Part shown: positions 45,195 through 53,569 of the stretch, piece after piece
Layout: each line of letters starts with the position of its first letter
Numbering within the stretch: the first letter of the stretch is position 1
Source: SB25 sp050180705
GTDB lineage: Bacteria > Bacteroidota > Bacteroidia > Bacteroidales > Tenuifilaceae
Length of the DNA stretch: 64,000 nt
Direction: 5' to 3'
Assembly (NCBI GenBank): GCA_050180705.1
Contig: JBFXDX010000001.1
Span: forward strand, 124,001-188,000
The notes under the pieces: model-generated
The model's input: only the letters and a program-made list of their open reading frames with translations
What the model was told of the DNA's origin: nothing
Databases searched by the model: none
Position numbers and translations under genes: made by a program

Positions 45195-47117
45195 TTATTC
45201 TGGTCTTTCAAAATCTTCAATTTTTGCAATTAGTTGATTTATAAACAACACCATTTTATTATCATTAGTTTCTAATTTCTTTTTGGTATTGTACTTAGAA
45301 CAAAACTCTACTGAAAGTTTAATTTTTAAAGAATCAAGTTTCTGTTTATTATTTTTTAATAATTCAGACTGATTTTTTATTTGGTGAATAACAGCCTTAT
45401 CTTCAATCAATTCAAAATCTTGTCCCATTTCAATATCAAAGAATGATTTGACAAAATTTAGTGGCATTAAGTCCTCAATTGTCGAATCAGTAGGCAATGT
45501 ATTTAATATATCTTTAATTGTAAATACATTTGAACTCGAATAGGAAATATTTTGATTATCTAAAATATTTTTTTTATTATCCCTACCTTCTTTATCAGCA
45601 TCAAATAAAATAAATGCTGTTACTTTTTCATCGCTTAATAATCTAGCAAAACCTGGTGCTTTACTTGCTCCACCAGCATCCTTTATAGAATATTTAAATG
45701 AATTATTTACATAATAAAGTGAATGAGAAATAATATTTTTATCATCCGTGCCTTCAACAATAATTATATTTTTAGGAAGTAATTCCTTGAATAAATTTAA
45801 TCCAAATGCAGCAGCTATAACTTTGTCATCTGTAATGCTAATTTCTTCTGTTATTTGAGTAATTTTTGTTTCTGATTTTTGTTTTTGAACAATCCAATGT
45901 CTATCGGGAGTCTCAGTATCAATCATGTAGTGACTATGAGTTGATAAAATAACAATATTGTTTTTTCCAATTTTTAATATTTCATCCCTAAGATACTTAA
46001 TTCCACTAGGATGTAGATGGACTTCAGGTTCATCAATTAAAATAATATTATTCTTTAGATTATTAGTTTCATTTTGAACAGATATAGACAATATTAGAGA
46101 TAAGAATTGTTTAAAACCATCGCTTCTTTGAGACATTGTATAGTACGCAAATTTTTTATCATTATCTTCAACATGAACCTTACATAAGTTCGAATTAATG
46201 GAAACTTTTATTTTTATCTTATGTTCTTTCCATATTTTATTTATGTATTTGGTTACTTTATCAGAAATCTTTTCTTGTAATTCGTCACATCTGGCCTGAT
46301 TACTTAATGCTTTTTCAATTGCACTTTTAATTTCTTCATCTTTAGTTTTACCATAAATATGAAAAATATTCCTTAATGGAATTGAAAGATTTGTGTCATC
46401 TTTAAATTTATCCAAATCAACAACTTCATTAATTAAGTATTCAGGTTTGGATTTCCAAATTTGAATCTTAGGAACATTATAATTAAAAACAGTTCTTAGA
46501 TTATTGGCAATAGTTAATTCTAATTTTTCTTTAGTAAGTATTTTTTGATTTTCTAATAGAAAATTTTTAGCATTTTTTTCACTGATAGTTTCTGTAATTT
46601 TATTGAATTCCACAAAATTTTCTATAGTTTCAGTTTTTTGTACAGTTCCATTTACAGTCTTTTGAGTTGTATTAATTATATACTGGTAAAAAGGCAAACT
46701 ATTGTTTATTGATACTTTATATGAATCATATGCTCTTTCACTATTCTTATAAGTGTTTTTAACTAAACTAATTATATCAATTTGATTGACAAATTTTTCA
46801 TCAAGTTTGATTTTCTCTAAAATTTGTTTTCTCCAAAATGTTTTATGGTTTTGCCATTCAATATCTATATCAGTATATATATCAATATACTCATCTTCAT
46901 CTTGTGCAGAAATAAAACAATTATCCTTGTAATCTAACTCCTTCATGCCGCTACTAATCAAATTTATCGCATCGAGTATTGCACTTTTTCCACTTTCATT
47001 AATACCAACCAAGAATGTTGCTTTGCTTTCATTTATTCCTTTTCCATAACTTTGTATTGGCAAAATTAAGTCCTTTAGGCTTCTAAAGTTCTTAATATTG
47101 ATACTTCTTATTTTCAT
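45195..47117 (-). CDS. OLD-family ATPase with TOPRIM nuclease domain
   Basis: 640 residues. N-terminal ABC-type ATPase: MKIRSINIKNFRSLKDL, Walker A LVGINESGKSAILDAI (about 36-51), signature-like MSQRSDGFKQFLSLIL, Walker B IILIDEPEVHLHPSG, switch VILSTHSHYMID. C-terminal TOPRIM: catalytic Glu in IIIVEGTDDKNII (about 447-459) and the DxD region FILFDADKEGRD (about 500-511). Such proteins (P2 OLD, Gabija GajA, PARIS-type ATPases) are DNA nucleases that block phage. No UvrD-like helicase follows, so this is a class 1 OLD rather than Gabija. It occupies one cassette, delimited by attC-like DNA on both sides. Confidence 0.88.
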   Translation of the reverse strand: MKIRSINIKNFRSLKDLILPIQSYGKGINESKATFLVGINESGKSAILDAINLISSGMKELDYKDNCFISAQDEDEYIDIYTDIDIEWQNHKTFWRKQILEKIKLDEKFVNQIDIISLVKNTYKNSERAYDSYKVSINNSLPFYQYIINTTQKTVNGTVQKTETIENFVEFNKITETISEKNAKNFLLENQKILTKEKLELTIANNLRTVFNYNVPKIQIWKSKPEYLINEVVDLDKFKDDTNLSIPLRNIFHIYGKTKDEEIKSAIEKALSNQARCDELQEKISDKVTKYINKIWKEHKIKIKVSINSNLCKVHVEDNDKKFAYYTMSQRSDGFKQFLSLILSISVQNETNNLKNNIILIDEPEVHLHPSGIKYLRDEILKIGKNNIVILSTHSHYMIDTETPDRHWIVQKQKSETKITQITEEISITDDKVIAAAFGLNLFKELLPKNIIIVEGTDDKNIISHSLYYVNNSFKYSIKDAGGASKAPGFARLLSDEKVTAFILFDADKEGRDNKKNILDNQNISYSSSNVFTIKDILNTLPTDSTIEDLMPLNFVKSFFDIEMGQDFELIEDKAVIHQIKNQSELLKNNKQKLDSLKIKLSVEFCSKYNTKKKLETNDNKMVLFINQLIAKIEDFERPE

Positions 47118-47145
47118 AATTTAATTTATATGCAGAATCTTTTCT

Positions 47146-47250
47146 CGCCTTGTTGCTAACTCACTTATACATGTACCAAAACTACACCTATCACACCTTG
47201 TTTAAATTATTACATCTTATTTCACTATAAAACTAGCAAAATATTTCCGT
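47146..47250 (-). repeat. decayed copy of the cassette-associated 400-bp element
   Basis: Reads GCTAACTCACTTATAC then a diverged version of the element's end (CTACACCTATCACACCTTG, TTTCACTATAAAACTAG). It ends at GTTAGCAACAAGG, the 5' end of the OLD-nuclease cassette. The characteristic hairpin motif GCGCGCGTC...GACGCATGC appears at about 47.64-47.66 kb. Confidence 0.6.
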
Positions 47251-47417
47251 AATACAATACAAATTAGGTTATTAATAGCATTAGTAGTGGACATTCAACT
47301 TGTTTAATCTTAATAGGAGTGGGATTGTTACCCAGGTAGCGCGGAAATGTTTTCGGAGGGTTAGCTGTAGAGAGAGGTATTAGCTATGTGTTATGTATAA
47401 AACCATCATTCGCAGAA

Positions 47418-47494
47418 TAAAACCTTCCAGCATCCGCAGGATCTGGAAGAGTTAAATGCTCCAGGTTGCGCACATTCCCTTGCTGGAGCATCGC
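47418..47494. repeat. 77-bp repeat, copy 1 (second copy at 59468)
   Basis: Nearly identical to 59468-59544. It includes the hairpin CTTCCAG.ATCC-GCA-GGAT.CTGGAAG and CATTCCCTTGCTGGAGCA. The gap 47118-47753 otherwise contains the decayed 400-bp element and no gene. Confidence 0.8.
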
Positions 47495-47753
47495 TACCGC
47501 ACGAGTCCTCTCGTGTGGCAGTGTTTGTTTAATAATGAATAAGGCATTACACCATTGTTAAATGCTCAAGGTTGGGAATACGTAACCCTGTTTGGGTTGC
47601 CATTTACCGTTGGTTTTTAAAAAATAACCATCGTTCGCGCGCGTCTCCTTCCGACGCATGCGGCAAAAGAATGCACTTTTTTACATTATATTCATTTAAA
47701 GGGCTGGGGAGGAAATGCGCATGCGCCAACAAACTTGATCGCCAATTAACACG

Positions 47754-48371
47754 TTAATTATTTTCAAAAATCTTATTACTATTAAAATTATTTACTTTCA
47801 GAATCAAATCGTTAGTTTGCGATTCTATTTTTTTATTTTTAATCGATTTTAAGTATTTTATTGCTTCGTCCTTTTTATTCATATAGCACAGAACCATTGA
47901 TTTATTCATGATTGCGTCAAGACAGTCAGGCTTATTTTTAATTATTTTGTTATATAACATAAGTGCCTTATTTAAATCATCGGATGAATCCTTTTTAAAA
48001 AGATAATGGCTTAAAACACCCCTTTGGACATAAAGCTTCACCATGATCTCAGTTTTTCCTTTTGAACATTTAGCAATTCCCCTACTCGCTGTTTCAAAGG
48101 CTTGCGAATAATCTTTCAATTGAATCAGAAATTGAGATTTCCAATAATAAGCATTTATAACACTCGAATCAATTCGAATACAACTATCTAAAAGTGAATT
48201 AGCAATCAGTAGCCTCGATTTACTAGTGAAATCTATTTTATCTCGATTATTAACACTATAATTCATTGTGTCAAGTGCTAATTTTAAATAGTTTTCTGGT
48301 TTATTTCGAGTTTTTTTGTGCTGGCATGAGAATGCTATTATTATAATAAATCCAAATATTAAATGTTTCAT
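47754..48371 (-). CDS. TPR-type lipoprotein
   Basis: 205 residues from the ATG at 48371. Lipoprotein signal MKHLIFGFIIIIAFSC, then TPR-like helices (AYYWKSQFLIQLKDYSQAFE, DAIMNKSMVLCYMNKKDEAI). It would sit in the outer membrane or periplasm as a protein-binding scaffold. The upstream frame to 48413 runs into the repeat element (MAYISKLADIKKQN) and is not the natural start. A cassette-sized gene without recognised catalytic domain. Confidence 0.65.
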   Translation of the reverse strand: MKHLIFGFIIIIAFSCQHKKTRNKPENYLKLALDTMNYSVNNRDKIDFTSKSRLLIANSLLDSCIRIDSSVINAYYWKSQFLIQLKDYSQAFETASRGIAKCSKGKTEIMVKLYVQRGVLSHYLFKKDSSDDLNKALMLYNKIIKNKPDCLDAIMNKSMVLCYMNKKDEAIKYLKSIKNKKIESQTNDLILKVNNFNSNKIFENN

Positions 48372-48614
48372 ATTCTGCTTTTTAATGTCTGCTAATTTAC
48401 TTATATATGCCATAAAATTACATTTTTCTTCCAGAAGAATTAGGTATATTTATTTGCTATCTATACTTAATAACCCATTGTTCGCGCGCATCTTCTTCCA
48501 ACGCGTGCGGCAAAACTACTTATTCTGTGTATATTTAGTAATAAATGTACTATTCTACATTACACGCATTTATAGTGTATAGGAGAGGAAGGCACGTGTT
48601 AAAAAAAGATTCAT

Positions 48615-48748
48615 GCCAACGCCTGCTGCTAAATTGTCGGCCAGGATAAAGACGGCAATGTCTTTATCCCCCGACAATTTAGGTTAAAAGGTAGAAAAAA
48701 TTTCACTTTGCGGAATCCACCCGGCTGAAATTTGGCAGTAGGCGGCAG
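48615..48748 (-). repeat. attC-like site after the Cys-rich protein gene
   Basis: Arms GCCTGCTGCTAAATT (48621-48635, plus strand) and AATTTGGCAGTAGGC (48729-48743) pair with two G-U/mismatch positions. R' is GTTGGC (48615-48620, minus strand); R'' appears to have lost three bases (GCC---GCC instead of GCCAACGCC). The loop carries a perfect extra hairpin GGATAAAGAC-GGCAAT-GTCTTTATCC. Confidence 0.65.
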
Positions 48749-48757
48749 TCGTATATA

Positions 48758-49294
48758 TTAATCAAAACTAATTTTCCCTAGTGGTATTATTTTCATTAAA
48801 CAAATATTATCACCCATTTTTATACTTTTTAAAAGTTCAACATCGACTGCACAACCAAAAGCTTTCTCAAAAAGCACTTTGCTATATCCTGTTGTGCATT
48901 GACACCATGTTTTACTATCTAACCTATCAACTTCGGCTAGCATAGGGCAAGGGCAATATTGAAACTGCAAATAAAGAATATGCTCATCATAGGATAGACC
49001 AGCATTTCTTGCTTTTTCATTATTTGCAAATTCTTCCAAATTCTTCGATGTTGCCATCAGTTCTTTTACAAGGGCGAGCTTTTCGTCCATGGCGTAGCCA
49101 CATTGACATTTCATCCTGATTTCTTTCACTGTTCGTTGGTCGAAATTATCTTCCAATCTTTTCATGGTATTTTTAACCCAAGTTGGATTGTCTTCAAATT
49201 CTCCACTTACTACATTTTGAGCAATTGTTTCATTTTTTTCATCTTTTACAACATCAAAGATTACTTGCTCGTGAATTTTTCTTATATCAAACAT
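48758..49294 (-). CDS. cysteine-rich hypothetical protein, 178 aa
   Basis: Cytoplasmic by sequence. Cys clusters occur in order as RMKCQCGYAMDEK, YCPCPML, WCQCTTGY and FGCAVDVELLKSIKMGDNICLMKI. This spacing suggests Zn or Fe-S binding and the last block resembles the C-terminal strand/helix of V4R-like or small ligand-binding domains. I do not assign a family. It shares one cassette with the upstream membrane-protein gene. Confidence 0.6.
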   Translation of the reverse strand: MFDIRKIHEQVIFDVVKDEKNETIAQNVVSGEFEDNPTWVKNTMKRLEDNFDQRTVKEIRMKCQCGYAMDEKLALVKELMATSKNLEEFANNEKARNAGLSYDEHILYLQFQYCPCPMLAEVDRLDSKTWCQCTTGYSKVLFEKAFGCAVDVELLKSIKMGDNICLMKIIPLGKISFD

Positions 49295-49372
49295 TGTTTT
49301 ATTTCTTTTTTGGTTGTACGAAATTTTTTTGCAATTCTCCCCTCAAAACGAGAGGAGAATTGATATTGTTGA

Positions 49373-49855
49373 TTAATATACTTTTTGAAGTAATTGCATA
49401 AACTCTGCCATGTGTAATTGCGAATAACTTTGGATTATCGCAAACAAAGGCACAAATAAAAGCACTCCAATAAGTAATCCTTTGCCAAGAGATTCAAATT
49501 TGAATTCTTTCAACAATACAAATAATATCCAAATTACATTAAGAGTAATAATTATATGAGTAATCTGTGAAAACATATTGGCTGCATCCCATGAGATTAG
49601 GAATAATCCCATTGTACCATAGTAATATAGAGGCACTAATGCAATAGCTATAAAAAAATCCATTTTTATAATTCGGTAGCAAATAAAGCAAACTAAATAT
49701 ACAATAATAGAAACTGAACAAGCATTAAAAGCTAACCATTCCATAAATCCAAACTTAGCTTTTACTAAGAAAAAACATGCACTGTTCAACAATGTTAGAA
49801 ACATTAAAACAGCCAATATATAACCAATATATAAATTTTTGTTATTTAAGCTCAT
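49373..49855 (-). CDS. integral membrane protein
   Basis: 160 residues from the ATG at 49855 (MSLNNKNLYIGYILAVL) with four to five hydrophobic helices, no charged catalytic motif and a short C-terminal tail (LHMAEFMQLLQKVY). Upstream, 49856-50163 is AT-rich, non-coding and ends at the R' core GTTGGC. Function unknown. Confidence 0.6.
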   Translation of the reverse strand: MSLNNKNLYIGYILAVLMFLTLLNSACFFLVKAKFGFMEWLAFNACSVSIIVYLVCFICYRIIKMDFFIAIALVPLYYYGTMGLFLISWDAANMFSQITHIIITLNVIWILFVLLKEFKFESLGKGLLIGVLLFVPLFAIIQSYSQLHMAEFMQLLQKVY

Positions 49856-50164
49856 GATTAAAAATTTGTAATTAAAAAATGAAACCAGCGATTTCCTCAA
49901 TATGATTTAGCGTTGGTCTTGTTTGTTTTAAAGCAATAAAAAAACCTTCAGAAAATTATTTCCGAAAAAATCATTAACCTGTGGTTCTCTGAGGTTAACT
50001 ATGCTGTAATTACAAATTTTAATACGATCTTCATTATTTTGTATAAAATTTCAGATGTACAAAAATAAATGCTTCTGTTTAATTCAACAAAAAATCTCTA
50101 GTCAATCTTTATAAAATTCTATTAAATAGATTCCAATACTTGTATGACATTCCTTAATATGGTT

Positions 50165-50296
50165 GCCAACTGCCGGCGTTTTAATCTGCTGGGGAGTTAA
50201 CCGTCTGGGACGGTATCAACCGCGAACCCGAAACTAAGGTAGTAATCTTTTTCTGTATTTGTATCATCAACCAAGTGGCAGTAACCGCATGTTAGC
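50165..50296 (-). repeat. attC-like site after the 321-aa lipoprotein gene
   Basis: R'' GTTGCTAACATGCGGTT (50291-50296 core) and R' GTTGGCAACC (50165-50170 core) bracket a 120-nt loop that shares GATGATRCARATRCAGAA with the site at 52125-52259. The complementary ends ACGGTTGCTAAC and GTTGGCAACCATAT match each other over 12 positions. Confidence 0.6.
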
Positions 50297-50305
50297 AACC
50301 GTATT

Positions 50306-51241
50306 TTATCTTTTTATTCTCAATTTCCATAAAAAGTCAAGGCTTATTAAATGCTCATAATTCAATGCATAACTTGGTTTAATCCTTATTACTGTTGGAC
50401 GATATATCAATCCAAGATAAAAATGTTTGCTAATTCGATAATAGCTATTTATTGTAAAACCCAATGATTTACTACTTTTAACTACAGGTTCTCTCGTTGG
50501 AGGTGGAGCATCAAAACTATCATAATATCGATGATCCCATGTATTATTTGAATAGTTTAGTCCATAACCAATAGTAAAATTTCTAAAATTTATATTATCT
50601 GTTAAGCTATAGTACGAAGAACTCATCAAATCAAATTCTCCGCTAAGATCAACTGCAGCAGGAAATGGTAAAAAGAAATCCATTACACCACTTGCTGTAA
50701 TACTAATAAATTTATCTTCTTTGTAAAAGAAATCGAGCCCTGCTGAAATACCCCAAAATCCAATACTCGATTTATATGCTTCATTTTGTGGATGCATAAC
50801 AAATTGGTTTACCCACGGTAATGACAAATTTAAATTAATCTGTCCTTTATTGACAGATCCAAATCTACTTACCCGATCACTATGTGAAGTGTAATCTATA
50901 AAAATATCATTTTGATATGTGTATCGTTTAGGATTATTATAATCTATTATACACCCAACTCCACAGTTATAAAAAATATTAGCGTAGTAGCCAAGTGAGT
51001 TTTTAGATTTCAATTTTATTGTCCTTTTTAAAGAATCTGATTCAGCGTACATGATAAGAGAATCGCTATTCCTTTCTACATAGATTTTACATTCTCTATC
51101 AAAATTATATGTGCTATTATTAACTGTTAGTCGACTTGGTCTATTTGAATAAACACTAATTTTAGTCGTAGAAGTATTTATTATTGTTGCACAAGAATCC
51201 AGAATCACTAATAACAAAAGATATATAGCTATTTTATTCAT
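50306..51241 (-). CDS. hypothetical lipoprotein, beta-rich
   Basis: 311 residues from the ATG at 51241. Signal MNKIAIYLLLLVILDSC with lipidated Cys17; then SVYSNRPSRLTVNNSTYNF and long amphipathic strands ending LNYEHLISLDFLWKLRIKR. The alternating strands suggest an outer-membrane-associated beta structure. No known family. Confidence 0.65.
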   Translation of the reverse strand: MNKIAIYLLLLVILDSCATIINTSTTKISVYSNRPSRLTVNNSTYNFDRECKIYVERNSDSLIMYAESDSLKRTIKLKSKNSLGYYANIFYNCGVGCIIDYNNPKRYTYQNDIFIDYTSHSDRVSRFGSVNKGQINLNLSLPWVNQFVMHPQNEAYKSSIGFWGISAGLDFFYKEDKFISITASGVMDFFLPFPAAVDLSGEFDLMSSSYYSLTDNINFRNFTIGYGLNYSNNTWDHRYYDSFDAPPPTREPVVKSSKSLGFTINSYYRISKHFYLGLIYRPTVIRIKPSYALNYEHLISLDFLWKLRIKR

Positions 51242-51274
51242 GTGCTGAGTTTTATAATATAGTTTTGGCAAAAA

Positions 51275-51398
51275 TAAATTGTACGATTAGTGGCAGATTG
51301 CAGGTTTCTTTTCTGTCAAACCGCTATGCAGTTTGATTGGGCTACAAAGCTTGATATTTGCTAAATCGTCTGCCATTACTTATATAAAATGTTGTGTG
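51275..51398 (-). repeat. attC-like site after the outer-membrane-like protein gene
   Basis: R'' side reads CACACAAC; its arm ATATAAGTAATGGCAGA pairs with CTGCCACTAATCG on the R' side. The loop contains CAAGCTTTGTAGCCC...TCAAACT, which recurs in the McrBC site. The cassette 5' end GTTGTGTATCGTGC (52131-52118 on the minus strand) matches the complement of the 3' end (GTTGTGTGTTTGTGC). Confidence 0.55.
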
Positions 51399-51440
51399 TT
51401 TGTGCTCTATTTTAGTGTTGTCATTTTTTTCTCTTTATAG

Positions 51441-52015
51441 CTAAAACTTGAATCCAATAAATATTAATGGCATTTGAAAAAAAATTTGTCTCCAAAACTC
51501 TGATTCATCCTGTCATAAAAACTTTCTGGTTTATTTGAGCTATAAAGTCCAAATCCAAATGGCCATGCAACATTAACAAACATTGGAAATTCTTTAATTC
51601 TAAAATTGAATTGATACCCTAATCTAAATTCATTCCATAAATCAAATCCTTTATAATATTTGTTTTCATTTTTTTCGTAGAATTCATCATAACATGGCCA
51701 TAACTCATATTCTGTATACAATCTTTTCCATAAAAATCTTCTATATCCAATTATCAAAGCTGGTGAATTTGTATTACCCTCTTGATAATGTAAATTCATA
51801 TATGCTATTCCCAATTTTAATTCATTCGTCTGTCCGAAAGCATAATCATATTTTATCCCCCAAATTCCTTTCCCAGCCATTTGCATAAATGGAGACATTG
51901 GACTTGTCTCAACAGAATTTTTATAATTATTTTTATCCTCAATGTTTTGGCTTTGCGAAAACACAGAACTCGTTGCCACAATTAGCATTATTGATATAAA
52001 AATTATTCCACGCAT
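51441..52015 (-). pseudogene. outer-membrane-type protein with T8 frameshift near the C-terminus
   Basis: As read, a 183-residue ORF (51464-52015) with signal MRGIIFISIMLIVATSSVFSQ ends in an odd KFFFKCH. A run of eight T (minus strand) lies there; one more T would continue as FFFQMPLIFIGFKF and stop at 51441, giving the terminal Phe expected of outer-membrane beta-barrels. The homopolymer suggests phase variation or a recent frameshift. The rest (ELKLGIAYMNLHYQEG, RRFLWKRLYTEYELWPC) resembles small barrel strands. Family not assigned. Confidence 0.6.
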
Positions 52016-52124
52016 TTTTTATTTCTTTCTGTTATTATAGTTTATATTTTGTCGCTATTTATCTTTTATTCAATCAATATTGACTTTCATTCTTATCTGA
52101 ACGCTTAGTCTGTTTTTGCACGAT

Positions 52125-52259
52125 ACACAACGGTCGACTGTTTAAACTGCAAGGGAGTGAACCACCAGCGGCGTTATCCTCCGTTAAAAAGTTAGTTAAA
52201 TGTAGTAAAAATTCTGCATCTGCATCATCAGCCCCAGTAGTTTGAACCGCTTGTTAGGC
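52125..52259 (-). repeat. attC-like site after the 262-aa lipoprotein gene
   Basis: R'' core GCCTAACAAGCGGTTC (52253-52259) fits RYYYAAC exactly; the R' half is ACCGTTGTGT (52125-52131). Arms are TTCAAACTACTGGGG and CCCTTGCAGTTTAAA. The loop shares GATGATGCAGATGCAGAA with the site at 50165-50296. Confidence 0.7.
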
Positions 52260-52266
52260 AAAGTTT

Positions 52267-53055
52267 TTATTTTCTCATTTTTTTAACTGCAATAAATCCG
52301 TTCGATTCATTAATACAGGTTCTATAAATATTTTCAACAACTGTTGTGCTTTCTAGGCTATAAGCAATTGAATCAAGAATCTCAGATGGAACTTCTAAAT
52401 CAGAGTTTATAACAATTGAAATTTTTTCAGTCATATTTGGAATCGATTCTTTTTCTGCGAGCACGAATGATTTTATAATGCTGTAATCCTTAAAAATTCG
52501 TTTATTTATTTCCAAATAAAAATCTGAACCATAATTACCTTGGAATTGCTCTTTAACTTTCCCAACGTTTATTACTGATGAATAAAATTGTTCAATTGAG
52601 TCAATATGCATTCCATCATTGCATTTTTCTAACCTGACAGCCAATAGAGTTTGTGATTGAAAATCTCTTTCTTTATCCTCAATGTTATTTTTGAATTTCA
52701 ACCACTTTTTTCTATTAATAATATGATTACCGACATATTCAGTTGTTATTAATGTGTCAGATTTAAAACTAACAACTCCATAATACATAAAGTAATTAAG
52801 TGGAATTATCATTGAATCATTTCTAATGATAAGTTTTGATTCATCCCTCCAGCCTTGTCTGTCATATTGATTAAGTATAACGATGCTGTCTTTAAAGTCA
52901 AGAGTATTGTAGCAAAAGTTATTATTAATTTCATCAATATTGTGCCAATGACCCTGTAATTTTTGAAGGTCTGATTTACAAGAGTTTAAAAGGATTAAAA
53001 GTAATCCAATAACTATGATTGTCAAATAATCATTTATTTCTTTAGAATCCATCAT
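52267..53055 (-). CDS. hypothetical lipoprotein, 262 aa
   Basis: Signal with lipobox LLNSC at about residue 26 after a short charged N-terminus (MMDSKEINDYLT). The mature protein begins QKLQGHWHNIDEINNNFC, resembling small lipocalin-like lipoproteins that start with a Gly-His-Trp turn. It contains TEYVGNHIINRKKWLKFKNN. The cassette ends are clear: upstream GTTAGGCAAA, downstream TTTGCCTAAC. Function unknown. Confidence 0.65.
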   Translation of the reverse strand: MMDSKEINDYLTIIVIGLLLILLNSCKSDLQKLQGHWHNIDEINNNFCYNTLDFKDSIVILNQYDRQGWRDESKLIIRNDSMIIPLNYFMYYGVVSFKSDTLITTEYVGNHIINRKKWLKFKNNIEDKERDFQSQTLLAVRLEKCNDGMHIDSIEQFYSSVINVGKVKEQFQGNYGSDFYLEINKRIFKDYSIIKSFVLAEKESIPNMTEKISIVINSDLEVPSEILDSIAYSLESTTVVENIYRTCINESNGFIAVKKMRK

Positions 53056-53082
53056 TTAGAATAAGTATCGTAAAATTTTGCC

Positions 53083-53480
53083 TAACTCACTTATATATGT
53101 ACTAAAGCTACATTTATCACACCCTACTTAATGTGTAACATGTAGCTTTTGTCACATATTATTTCACTATAAAACTAGTTATAATTTTTATAGAACAATG
53201 TATTTTAATGCTTTTATGTGGTTTAATAGGGAATAGGGTATTGCTGTTACCAGCTTCATCCGTTCGCGCGCGTCTTCTTTGGACGCGTGCGGCAAACCTA
53301 CTTCACTTGTGCTTGTTTAATAATGAGTATACTATTCTACTTTGCACACATTTAAAGAAATTGTGAAAGAAGCGCACGCGAACACGAGAAATTCATTGCT
53401 GGCGCGGCCTTGCAGTCTGTGACCTGTATTTAAAACAAACCTTTTTTATAAATGCAACAAACCTAGCTGGCTACAGCTAG
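53083..53480 (-). repeat. 400-bp cassette-associated element, copy 1
   Basis: About 398 bp, almost identical to copies 2 and 3. In gene orientation it starts in CTAGCTGTAGCCAGCTAGG (here truncated to CAGCTAG at 53474-53480), contains GCACGCGTCCAAAGAAGACGCGC (a hairpin), TAGGTTTG, and ends ACATATATAAGTGAGTTAGGC, that is, in the R' end of the following cassette. It has replaced the second half of the McrBC attC site. No coding frame or promoter is certain. Confidence 0.85.
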
Positions 53481-53569
53481 TAGTTTCCTGTCTACCGACA
53501 CGAAAGTTTGAGCGGGCTACAATGCTTGAATACCCACTAAAACCCTTATGGCATATACACTTTGTTGGC
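53481..53569 (-). repeat. half attC-like site at the 3' end of the McrBC cassette
   Basis: Contains R'' ACCGCCAACAAAGTG (53564-53569 core GTTGGC on the plus strand) and the loop sequence CAAGCATTGTAGCCC...TCAAACT...GACAGGAAAC. It stops at 53481, where copy 1 of the element begins; the complementary arm is missing. Confidence 0.6.

Noticed and set aside
44787..45233. 148-aa plus-strand ORF
   Set aside because: Runs through repeat and attC-like DNA into the antisense of the OLD gene; the only plus-strand ORF of this size in the array and without recognisable domains.
45195..47117. Gabija GajA
   Set aside because: GajA is followed by a UvrD-like GajB; no helicase gene is adjacent.
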